In this document: positions 7,963-13,638 of the stretch, in pieces | How positions within the stretch are numbered: the stretch's first letter is position 1 | How the letters are laid out: each line of letters begins with the position of its first letter | DNA from: 66-474 sp035547895 | GTDB taxonomy: Bacteria; Pseudomonadota; Gammaproteobacteria; Xanthomonadales; Rhodanobacteraceae | DNA length: 27,941 nucleotides | Direction: 5' to 3' | Assembly (NCBI GenBank): GCA_035547895.1 | Contig: DASZTT010000012.1 | Coordinates: 1-27,941, forward strand | Position numbers and translations under genes: made by a program | Notes under the pieces: model-generated | Seen by the model: the letters and a program-made list of their open reading frames with translations, nothing else | What the model was told of the DNA's origin: nothing | Databases searched by the model: none

Positions 7963-8062
7963 ATCGCGGCGAAGGCCGCGATCCCGACAGTCTTTGATCC
8001 ACGCCGTGGGTGCGCGCCGGAAGCCGGCACCCATGTGGATTCCGCACGCACTTCCTGCGTGC
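7963..8062. repeat. Hairpin cluster in the ettA leader region
   Basis: Perfect inverted repeats follow one another upstream of ettA: ATCGCGGC (7963-7970) with 7975-7982; GGGTGC (8008-8013) with 8027-8032; GCACGCA (8044-8050) with 8056-8062. The wording (TCATCGCGGCGAAGGCCGCGATCC) resembles dispersed intergenic repeats common in proteobacteria. If the ettA promoter lies at 8087-8116, these hairpins are in its 5' leader. Confidence 0.6.
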
Positions 8063-8086
8063 AGGGCGACTCGGGTAGAACCGCGC

Positions 8087-8116
8087 ATTATGGCGTGTCG
8101 AAGCCATCGACGCCAA
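8087..8116 (-). promoter_or_regulatory. Candidate ettA promoter
   Basis: On the minus strand TTGGCG (8111-8116) is followed after 18 nt by CATAAT (8087-8092). Both hexamers are fair sigma70 matches. It would give a leader of about 140 nt containing the hairpins at 7963-8062. Confidence 0.35.
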
Positions 8117-8167
8117 GCGCAAGGTGCCGGCGATCGGTAATATCGCTCGTGGAATCCGAGGAACGCC

Positions 8168-8203
8168 ATGCGCCGGATCGATTCGAGCGGGGACACGCCA
8201 TGA
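8168..8203 (+). CDS. Possible 11-codon leader ORF coupled to the DUF817 gene
   Basis: ATG at 8168 opens an 11-residue ORF, MRRIDSSGDTP, whose TGA (8201-8203) overlaps the ATG of the DUF817 gene (8200) in the form ATGA. It has a strong ribosome-binding site, GAGGAA, ending 4 nt before its ATG, better than the GGGG before the main gene. This layout suits translational coupling. The peptide itself has no recognisable function, and such short ORFs can arise by chance. Confidence 0.35.
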   Translation: MRRIDSSGDTP

Positions 8204-9075
8204 TCGCCGCCCTGCGTGCAGCCCGGCTGGGCTGGCACGGCATCGATCGGCGCATCGCGGCGCGCGCGTCGCGCGGCGGCAGGTTCACCGTATTCGTGCA
8301 CGAACTGTTCTGGTTCGGGGTGAAACAGGCCTGGGCGTGCCTGTTCGGCGGGCTGATGCTGGCGCTGCTGATCGCGACCTGGATGTTCTGGCCCGCCGAT
8401 GCGCGGCTCGGGCGCTACGACTTCGTGACGCTGATGGCCGTCGCGATCCAGGCCGCGCTGTTGGCGACCGGTCTGGAAACGCGTCGCGAGGCCGCGGTGA
8501 TCGTGCTGTTCCACGTCACCGGCACGGCGATGGAACTGTTCAAGACCGCGACCGGATCGTGGATTTATCCCGGCGCTTCGATCCTGCACGTGGGCGGCGT
8601 GCCGCTGTTCACCGGCTTCATGTATGCCTCGGTCGGCAGCTATCTTGCGCGGGTATGGCGGCTGTTCGAGTTTCGTTTCACTGGTCATCCGCGTTGGAGC
8701 CACACCGCGCTGCTGGCGGCCGCGATCTACCTGAACTTCTTCGCCGACCACTACGGTTTGGATTTCCGCTGGCTGCTGTTCGTCGCGGTGGCCTGGATGT
8801 TCGGGCCATGCCAGGTGCATTACCGGGTGCGCCGCCGCTATCGCCGGATGCCGCTGCTGCTCGGTTTCATGCTGGTCGCGCTGTTCATCTGGTTCGCCGA
8901 GAACCTCGGCACCTTCACCCGCGCGTGGATGTATCCCGCGCAGCATCGCGCCTGGCAGATGGTGCCGCCGGAAAAGATCGGGTCGTGGCTGCTGCTCATG
9001 ATCATCAGCTACGTGATGGTGTCGGCGCTGTACCGGCGCGCGTTGCCGGACGCCGCAGACGGACAAAACGGCTAG
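8200..9075 (+). CDS. DUF817 family integral membrane protein
   Basis: A 291-residue membrane protein with about seven to eight hydrophobic segments, starting near residue 37 (KQAWACLFGGLMLALLIATW). Features that recall the DUF817 (YoaT-type) family are FVHELFWFGVKQAWACLFGG near the N-terminus, the central GTAMELFKTATGSWIYPG and GGVPLFTGFMYASVGSYL, and a late RRYRRMPLLLGF...ENLGTFTRAWMYPAQ. Biochemical function is not known. I chose the ATG at 8200 because the protein begins properly there; the frame is open far upstream but runs antisense through ettA. It precedes glyA, 39 nt away. Confidence 0.8.
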   Translation: MIAALRAARLGWHGIDRRIAARASRGGRFTVFVHELFWFGVKQAWACLFGGLMLALLIATWMFWPADARLGRYDFVTLMAVAIQAALLATGLETRREAAVIVLFHVTGTAMELFKTATGSWIYPGASILHVGGVPLFTGFMYASVGSYLARVWRLFEFRFTGHPRWSHTALLAAAIYLNFFADHYGLDFRWLLFVAVAWMFGPCQVHYRVRRRYRRMPLLLGFMLVALFIWFAENLGTFTRAWMYPAQHRAWQMVPPEKIGSWLLLMIISYVMVSALYRRALPDAADGQNG

Positions 9076-9078
9076 AAT
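9073..9078 (+). promoter_or_regulatory. Possible -10 box for glyA
   Basis: TAGAAT begins at the TAG stop codon of the DUF817 gene, 37 nt before the glyA ATG. The same hexamer stands before rnpB in this window. No convincing -35 is seen at normal spacing. Confidence 0.3.
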
Positions 9079-9114
9079 CGCACGTTGCCTTCGAAGTCCA
9101 GCCAGAGGATCGCG

Positions 9115-10383
9115 ATGTACAGCCACGAAATGCGGATTGCCGGTTACGACGACGAATTGGCGAAGGCGATCATGGAGGAAAAGCAGCGCCAGGAAGACCA
9201 CGTCGAGCTGATCGCGTCGGAAAACTATGCGAGCCCGCGGGTGATGGAAGCGCAGGGCAGCGTGCTGACCAACAAGTACGCGGAAGGCTATCCGGGCAAG
9301 CGCTACTACGGCGGCTGCCAGTACGTCGATGTGGCCGAGGCGCTCGCGATCGAGCGGCTGAAGCAATTGTTCGATTGCGACTACGCCAACGTGCAGCCGC
9401 ATTCGGGTTCGCAGGCCAACCAGGCCGTTTATTTCGCGTTGCTGCAGCCGGGCGACACCATCCTCGGCATGTCGCTGGCGCACGGCGGACATTTGACCCA
9501 CGGCGCCAGGCCGAACCTGTCCGGCAAGCTCTTCAACGCCGTGCAATACGGGGTGAACGACCAGGGGCTGGTCGATTACGACGCGGTCGAGAAACTCGCC
9601 TTCGAACACAAGCCGAAGATGATCGTGGCGGGATTCAGCGCGTATTCGCAGGTGATGGACTGGGCACGCTTCCGCGCGATCGCCGACAAGGTCGGCGCCT
9701 ACCTGTTCGTGGACATGGCACACGTTGCCGGGCTCGTCGCCGCGGGCGTGTATCCGTCGCCGCTGCCGCACGCGCACGTGGTGACGTCGACGACGCACAA
9801 GACCCTGCGCGGTCCGCGGGGCGGCCTGATCGTCGCGAAGAATTCCGCGATGGGCGAGCACGCCGAAGACATCGTCAAGAAACTGCAATCGATCGTATTT
9901 CCCGGTTTGCAGGGCGGCCCGCTGATGCACGTGATCGCCGCGAAGGCCGTCGCGTTCAAGGAAGCGCTGGAACCTTCGTTCAAGGCGTACCAGCAGCAAG
10001 TGGTGAAGAACGCCAAGGCGATGGCAAAGACCCTCATCGATCGCGGCTACAAGATCGTGTCGGGTGGCACCGAGGATCATCTGTTCCTGGTCGACCTGAT
10101 CGGCAAGCCGATCACCGGCAAGGATGCGGAAGCCGCGTTGGGCCGCGCGCACATCACCGTCAACAAGAACGCGGTGCCGAACGATCCGCAGAAGCCGTTC
10201 GTCACCTCCGGCCTTCGCATCGGCACGCCGGCCGTCACCACGCGCGGCTACAAGGAAGCCGATTGCGTCGAACTGGCCGGTTGGGTCGCCGACGTGCTGG
10301 ACGCGCCAAACGACGAGAAGGTGATCGACAACGTGCGCGCGCTGGTGAACGCACAATGCGCGAAGTTTCCGGTTTACGGATAG
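9115..10383 (+). CDS. glyA: Serine hydroxymethyltransferase
   Basis: A 422-residue PLP enzyme that interconverts serine and glycine while loading one-carbon units on tetrahydrofolate, in the cytoplasm. The PLP-binding lysine is K229 in VVTSTTHKTLRGPRGG, the same number as in E. coli as I recall it. Other family blocks are IASENYASPRVMEAQGS, LTNKYAEGYPGKRYYGG, VQPHSGSQANQAVY and the Asp of FVDMAHVAG. The ATG at 9115 has AGAGGA ending 5 nt upstream; a TTG 10 codons earlier also opens the frame but lacks this. Length is close to E. coli GlyA (417). It stands just before the VOC and nrdR genes. Confidence 0.97.
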   Translation: MYSHEMRIAGYDDELAKAIMEEKQRQEDHVELIASENYASPRVMEAQGSVLTNKYAEGYPGKRYYGGCQYVDVAEALAIERLKQLFDCDYANVQPHSGSQANQAVYFALLQPGDTILGMSLAHGGHLTHGARPNLSGKLFNAVQYGVNDQGLVDYDAVEKLAFEHKPKMIVAGFSAYSQVMDWARFRAIADKVGAYLFVDMAHVAGLVAAGVYPSPLPHAHVVTSTTHKTLRGPRGGLIVAKNSAMGEHAEDIVKKLQSIVFPGLQGGPLMHVIAAKAVAFKEALEPSFKAYQQQVVKNAKAMAKTLIDRGYKIVSGGTEDHLFLVDLIGKPITGKDAEAALGRAHITVNKNAVPNDPQKPFVTSGLRIGTPAVTTRGYKEADCVELAGWVADVLDAPNDEKVIDNVRALVNAQCAKFPVYG

Positions 10384-10410
10384 GGGCCACTCGCCGCCGT
10401 GGGAGCACCC

Positions 10411-10785
10411 ATGCTCGTCAAATCGTGCACCGTTGTCGTTCCAAGCGCCGATCTGGAGAAAAGCCTTCGGTTCTGGACGGAAGGCCTGGGTTTCTCCATC
10501 GACCGCCCCATGAGAAAGGACGGACGCCTCGTGGGATGCATGGTCCACAACGAAAGGTTGTACTTTTGGCTCAATCGACGCGCGGGTTCACCCGCCAGGC
10601 CTGATAATTACGAGGGCCTCAGGTTGTACTGGGCGCCCGATGACATTCATGCGCTGAGGGAGCGGCTTGCCGCGCTCGGTTATCCGGTTTCCAGGCTCGT
10701 GGAACGGGATTACGGCCAGACCGAGTTCTTTGTCACGGATGACGATGGTTATTCGCACTGCTTCGGCGTAGCCACCCACGAATAA
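10411..10785 (+). CDS. VOC-fold (glyoxalase/bleomycin-resistance-like) protein
   Basis: A 124-residue single-domain VOC protein: CTVVVPSADLEKSLRFWTEGLGF is the typical first beta-alpha unit, and the second half ends TEFFVTDDDGYSHCFG with the Glu-containing strand of the fold. Members bind metal and act as lyases, dioxygenases or drug-binding proteins; the substrate cannot be told. The ATG at 10411 has GGGAG 5 nt upstream. Its TAA overlaps the nrdR ATG by one base (TAATG), so the two are probably translationally coupled. Arginine codons are unusual: 6 of 13 are AGA or AGG, whereas I see none in nrdR. This suggests recent arrival of the gene between glyA and nrdR. Confidence 0.85.
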   Translation: MLVKSCTVVVPSADLEKSLRFWTEGLGFSIDRPMRKDGRLVGCMVHNERLYFWLNRRAGSPARPDNYEGLRLYWAPDDIHALRERLAALGYPVSRLVERDYGQTEFFVTDDDGYSHCFGVATHE

Positions 10786-11309
10786 TGCACTGCCCGTTCT
10801 GCCAGAACATCGACACCCGCGTGATCGATTCGCGCGTTTCGGAGGAAGGCTCGACCATCCGCCGGCGCCGTGAATGCCCGTCGTGCGGCGAGCGGTTCTC
10901 GACGGTGGAGACGGTCGAATTGAAGCTGCCCGCGATCATCAAGGGCGACGGCCGGCGAGAGGCGTTCGATGCGCGCAAGCTGCGCACCGGGTTTGATCGC
11001 GCGCTGCACAAGCGGCCGGTCACCGAGGAGCGGATCGAAGCGGCGGTGCGCGCGGTGGTGCGGCAGTTGCGTGTTTCCACCGAACGCGAACTGCCGTCGC
11101 GCCGGATCGGCGAACTGGTGATGGCGGAACTGCGCAAGCTCGACCACGTCGGCTACGTGCGTTATGCCTCGGTGTACCGCTCGTTCGAGGACGTCGCGGA
11201 TTTCCGGGAGGAACTCGACCGGCTCGAGCACGAACTGCCGCCCAGTGAAAGCCAGCTGCCGCTGATCGGCGGCGCGGTGGTGCCGATCGACAAGAACAAG
11301 AAGCGGTAG
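10785..11309 (+). CDS. nrdR: Transcriptional repressor of ribonucleotide reductase genes
   Basis: A 174-residue NrdR. The N-terminal zinc ribbon has C3-x2-C6 and C31-x2-C34 (CPFC, CPSC) with the run STIRRRREC between. An ATP-cone follows (from about residue 46: LPAIIKGDGRREAFDARKL), which in this family senses ATP/dATP and controls binding to NrdR boxes before nrd genes. The segment VGYVRYASVYRSFEDVADF is the hallmark end of the ATP-cone. The tail after residue 150 is charged and variable. It overlaps the VOC gene by one base. No NrdR box was recognised inside the window, as expected without nrd genes. Confidence 0.96.
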   Translation: MHCPFCQNIDTRVIDSRVSEEGSTIRRRRECPSCGERFSTVETVELKLPAIIKGDGRREAFDARKLRTGFDRALHKRPVTEERIEAAVRAVVRQLRVSTERELPSRRIGELVMAELRKLDHVGYVRYASVYRSFEDVADFREELDRLEHELPPSESQLPLIGGAVVPIDKNKKR

Positions 11310-11352
11310 AAAGCGCTTTTCAGGTTCGACTTGGTGACTTCCACGGTCATCA

Positions 11353-11437
11353 TTCCCGCGCAAGCGGGAACCCGGTGTCTTTGAGCAACAAGGGCAAAGT
11401 GCTGGACTCCGGATCGCCGCTGCGCGGCGTCCGGAGT
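11353..11437. repeat. Two hairpins in the nrdR-ribD gap
   Basis: The 173-nt gap between nrdR and ribD holds TTCCCGC (11353-11359) with GCGGGAA (11364-11370), 4-nt loop, and a long hairpin. The latter pairs ACTCCGGA (11406-11413) with 11430-11437 and continues inward through CGCCGC (11415-11420) with 11424-11429, with one bulged base. Both look like dispersed intergenic repeats. An A-run, not a T-run, follows the second, so it is not an intrinsic terminator for nrdR. Confidence 0.65.
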
Positions 11438-11482
11438 GGCGAGCAAAAAAGCACGCCATGATTTTTACGGGACAAAAAGGGT

Positions 11483-12730
11483 TTGAGCGACTTTTCCGCA
11501 ACTGATCATGCCCTGATGGCGCGCGCGCTGCGCCTCGCCGCGCGGGGCCTGTTCACGACCCAACCCAACCCGCGCGTCGGCTGCGTGATCGCGCACGGCG
11601 ATGAAATCATCGGCGAAGGCTGGCACCAGCGCGCTGGCGAAGCACACGCGGAGGTTTTCGCGCTGCGCGCCGCGGGCCGACGCGCGCGCGGTGCAACGGC
11701 GTACGTCACCCTTGAACCCTGTTCGCACTACGGCCGCACGCCGCCCTGCGCGGACGCGTTGATCGAAGCGGGCATCGCGCGCGTGGTGTTCGCCTCGGGG
11801 GATCCGAATCCGAAGGTGGCCGGCACGGGCATCCGGCGGATGCGCGAAGCCGGCATCGACGTCGCGGGTGGACTGATGCGCGATGCGGCGCGCGAATTGA
11901 ATCGCGGTTTCTTCTCGCGCTTCGAACGTGGCCGGCCCTGGGTGCGGGTGAAACTTGCCATGAGCCTGGACGGACGCACCGCGCTCGCCAATGGCGAGTC
12001 GAAATGGATCACCGGCGAACCGGCACGCGCGGACGTGCAACGCTGGCGCGCGCGCAGCTCGGCGATCCTGACCGGCGCGGGCACCGCGCGTGCGGACGAT
12101 CCGCGCCTGACGGTGCGGCTGGATGCTCTCGAACCCCTCTCCCTTCGGGAGAGGGGCAGGAGTGAGGGTTCGGCGGAACGGGTTCGTCGCGATGAATCCG
12201 AACCCTCACCCGCCCCTTCGGGGAGCGCTTCGCGCTCGGCCTCCCGCCGCCTTTTCCCGGCGGGAGAGGGGAGAAGCTTCGTCCCCCCTTGGCGCGTGGT
12301 GCTGGACGCGCGCCTCGACGCGCTGCAAACGGATGCGCATTTGCTCGACGGCAACACGCCCACGCTGGTACTGCACGCGCCGGGCGCGAAGCCGGAAGAC
12401 GATCGTTACCGGCGCACCGAACTCGTCGAAGTGATGCTCGACGCGCGCGGCCGGATCGATCTCGCAACGGTTTTGCGTTTGCTTGCCGAACGCCAGATCA
12501 ACGAATTGCAGGTCGAAGCCGGCCCGGTATTGTGCGGCGCGTTGTTCGATCAGGACCTGGTGGACGAGCTGCTGCTGTATGTCGCGCCGACACTGCTGGG
12601 CGATACGGCGCGGCCGCTGCTGAACCTGACACCACTGGCGTGGATGTCGGAACGACACGATTGGCGCATCATCGACCGGCGCATGATCGGCGCGGACCAG
12701 CGCCTGCTGCTGCGCCCGGCGGCGCTATAA
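11483..12730 (+). CDS. ribD: Bifunctional riboflavin deaminase/reductase with a repeat-derived insert
   Basis: A 415-residue RibD catalysing the second and third steps of riboflavin synthesis. The N-terminal deaminase domain has the zinc motif HAEVFAL and PCSHYGRTPPC (about residues 53-88). The C-terminal NADPH reductase domain starts near residue 150 (WVRVKLAMSLDGRTA) with SKWITG, DDPRLTVR and VEAGPVLCGALF. It is about 48 residues longer than E. coli RibD (367). The excess falls at residues 217-266, which are encoded by a hairpin-rich element (12131-12274). The flanks PRLTVRLDAL and WRVVLDARLD align directly with relatives. The start is TTG at 11483, giving MSDFSATDHALMARAL; an in-frame TGA lies just upstream. 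The ATG at 11516 is an alternative but would cut into the first helix. Whether the reductase tolerates the insert is unknown. Confidence 0.92.
   Translation: MSDFSATDHALMARALRLAARGLFTTQPNPRVGCVIAHGDEIIGEGWHQRAGEAHAEVFALRAAGRRARGATAYVTLEPCSHYGRTPPCADALIEAGIARVVFASGDPNPKVAGTGIRRMREAGIDVAGGLMRDAARELNRGFFSRFERGRPWVRVKLAMSLDGRTALANGESKWITGEPARADVQRWRARSSAILTGAGTARADDPRLTVRLDALEPLSLRERGRSEGSAERVRRDESEPSPAPSGSASRSASRRLFPAGEGRSFVPPWRVVLDARLDALQTDAHLLDGNTPTLVLHAPGAKPEDDRYRRTELVEVMLDARGRIDLATVLRLLAERQINELQVEAGPVLCGALFDQDLVDELLLYVAPTLLGDTARPLLNLTPLAWMSERHDWRIIDRRMIGADQRLLLRPAAL
12131..12274. repeat. Hairpin-rich repeat inserted in frame inside ribD
   Basis: Within 144 nt there are five perfect inverted repeats: 12134-12143 with 12147-12156 (CCCCTCTCCC, loop TTC); 12162-12173 with 12198-12209 (GTGAGGGTTCGG); 12213-12216 with 12220-12223; 12223-12228 with 12232-12237 (GAGCGC, loop TTC); and 12241-12249 with 12258-12266 (CTCCCGCCG). 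Wording such as CTCTCCCTTCGGGAGAGG is typical of dispersed intergenic repeats of Xanthomonadales. Here the element is translated as about 50 Ser/Arg/Glu/Pro-rich residues without a stop. Confidence 0.8.
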
Positions 12731-12731
12731 T
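12726..12731 (+). promoter_or_regulatory. -10 box for the riboswitch-ribE transcript
   Basis: A perfect TATAAT overlaps the ribD stop codon (TAA 12728-12730), about 27 nt upstream of the aptamer's first helix. No good -35 is visible at 16-18 nt. A hairpin, GCCGGC (12738-12743) with 12750-12755, lies between it and the aptamer. It would let ribE and downstream genes be transcribed apart from ribD. Confidence 0.45.
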
Positions 12732-12757
12732 GCGCGCGCCGGCTTCGCCGCCGGCAA

Positions 12758-12919
12758 CGTCTTCAGGGCGGGGCGCAATTCCCCACCGGCGGTAGGTTCG
12801 CAAGAACAAGCCCGCGAGCGCTTTCGCAGCCGCGAAAGGTCAGCAGATCCGGTCGAATGCCGGAGCCGACGGTCGGCAGCAGGTCAGCGCTGCCGGAAAG
12901 TCCGGATAAAGCGAAGACG
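12758..12919 (+). ncRNA. FMN riboswitch (RFN element)
   Basis: An FMN-sensing aptamer in the leader of ribE. The conserved RFN segments appear in order: TTCAGGGCGGGG, AATTCCCCACCGGCGGTA, AGCCCGCGAGCGC, GGTCAGCAGATCCGGT, AATGCCGGAGCCGACGGT and AGTCCGGATAAA. The closing helix P1 is perfect: CGTCTTC (12758-12764) with GAAGACG (12913-12919). FMN binding is known to stabilise this fold and switch off downstream rib genes by termination or by hiding a ribosome-binding site. The region after it favours the second mechanism: there is no T-run, but a hairpin covers a Shine-Dalgarno. Confidence 0.96.
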
Positions 12920-12922
12920 GTT

Positions 12923-12985
12923 CGGCGCTTGCATGCGCCGGCCTCATGCCTTGGGGCGTTCTCGCCATTCCTCACGCGGAGAACG
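12923..12985 (+). promoter_or_regulatory. Putative riboswitch expression platform
   Basis: Directly after the aptamer, CGGCGC (12923-12928) pairs with GCGCCG (12935-12940). Then CGTTCTC (12957-12963) pairs perfectly with GAGAACG (12979-12985), covering most of the Shine-Dalgarno GGAG (12978-12981) of the small ORF at 12989. The lack of any T-run argues for translational control. The competing, FMN-free pairing was not identified. Confidence 0.5.
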
Positions 12986-12988
12986 TTC

Positions 12989-13036
12989 ATGTCCATTGCC
13001 TGCCTGGCCGCCGCCCCGTTTCGGGAGGCGCGCTGA
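12989..13036 (+). CDS. 15-codon leader ORF overlapping the ribE start
   Basis: ATG at 12989 opens MSIACLAAAPFREAR, ending with TGA at 13034-13036, whose last base is the first base of the ribE ATG (TGATG). It has its own ribosome-binding site, GGAG, 7 nt upstream, which is the one covered by the putative platform hairpin. The arrangement suggests that the riboswitch controls this leader and that ribE is reached by translational coupling. The peptide has no recognised function. ribE also has GGGAGG 10 nt upstream of its ATG, so coupling may not be obligatory. Confidence 0.45.
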   Translation: MSIACLAAAPFREAR

Positions 13037-13635
13037 TGTTCACCGGCATCATCCAGTCCACCGGCCGCGTCACGCGCAGCGAGCCGCGCGGCGGTGATTT
13101 GCGTTTCAGTGTCGTGGCACCGGAATTCGATGCGTCCGATGTTGCGCTGGGCGACAGCGTGGCGGTGTCGGGTTGTTGCCTGACCGTGGTGGCACGCGAC
13201 GGCGACACGCTGGCATTCGACGTTTCCAACGAGAGCCTCGCGCTGACTACGCTGGGCAGCCTTGGCATCGGTGATCGTGTCAACCTCGAAAAAGCGCTGC
13301 GGTTGGCCGATCGCCTGGGCGGCCATCTGGTCTCGGGGCACGTCGATGGCGTTGGCGGCATTGTTTCGATCGAGCCCGATGCGCGCTCGCAGCGTTGGCG
13401 GATCGCGGCGCCGCAAGGACTCATGCACTACATCGCGGCCAAGGGCTCGGTGTGCGTGGACGGCGTCAGCCTGACCGTCAACGCCGTCGACGGCGATGCA
13501 TTCGAAGTCAACCTTGTTCCCCATACGGTGGCACACACGACATTCGCCGACCGCCGCGTGGGTGATCGCGTGAACCTGGAGATCGACATGCTGGCGCGCT
13601 ACGTGGAACGGCTGCTGGTTGCAAGGGAGCATTGA
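13036..13635 (+). CDS. ribE: Riboflavin synthase alpha chain
   Basis: A 199-residue riboflavin synthase, which dismutates two 6,7-dimethyl-8-ribityllumazine molecules to riboflavin and the pyrimidinedione. It has the diagnostic N-terminus MFTGIIQSTGRV and two tandem lumazine-binding barrels: about residues 1-95 with GDSVAVSGCCLTV and LGIGDRVNLEKAL, and about 97-195 with GHLVSGHVDG, GSVCVDGVSLTVN and VGDRVNLEIDMLARYVERL. A longer frame from 12946 exists but lies over the riboswitch platform and is not used. ribBX follows after 3 nt. E. coli calls this enzyme RibC; ribE is the usual name here. Confidence 0.96.
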   Translation: MFTGIIQSTGRVTRSEPRGGDLRFSVVAPEFDASDVALGDSVAVSGCCLTVVARDGDTLAFDVSNESLALTTLGSLGIGDRVNLEKALRLADRLGGHLVSGHVDGVGGIVSIEPDARSQRWRIAAPQGLMHYIAAKGSVCVDGVSLTVNAVDGDAFEVNLVPHTVAHTTFADRRVGDRVNLEIDMLARYVERLLVAREH

Positions 13636-13638
13636 GCG

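Noticed and set aside
9085..9114. TTG start ten codons upstream for GlyA
   Set aside because: The ATG at 9115 has a well-spaced AGAGGA and matches the family start; the extra residues do not.
6277..10548. Continuous minus-strand frame of 1423 codons
   Set aside because: Only the part up to 7938 is EttA. The rest is antisense to the DUF817 gene and glyA, Arg/His-rich and without family resemblance; long antisense frames are normal at this GC content.
11406..11437. Long hairpin after nrdR as an intrinsic terminator
   Set aside because: It is followed by an A-run, not a T-run, on the nrdR strand; better explained as a dispersed repeat.
12946..13035. N-terminal extension of RibE from an ATG at 12946
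   Set aside because: It would place 30 non-conserved residues before the universal MFTGIIQ start and overlaps the riboswitch platform.
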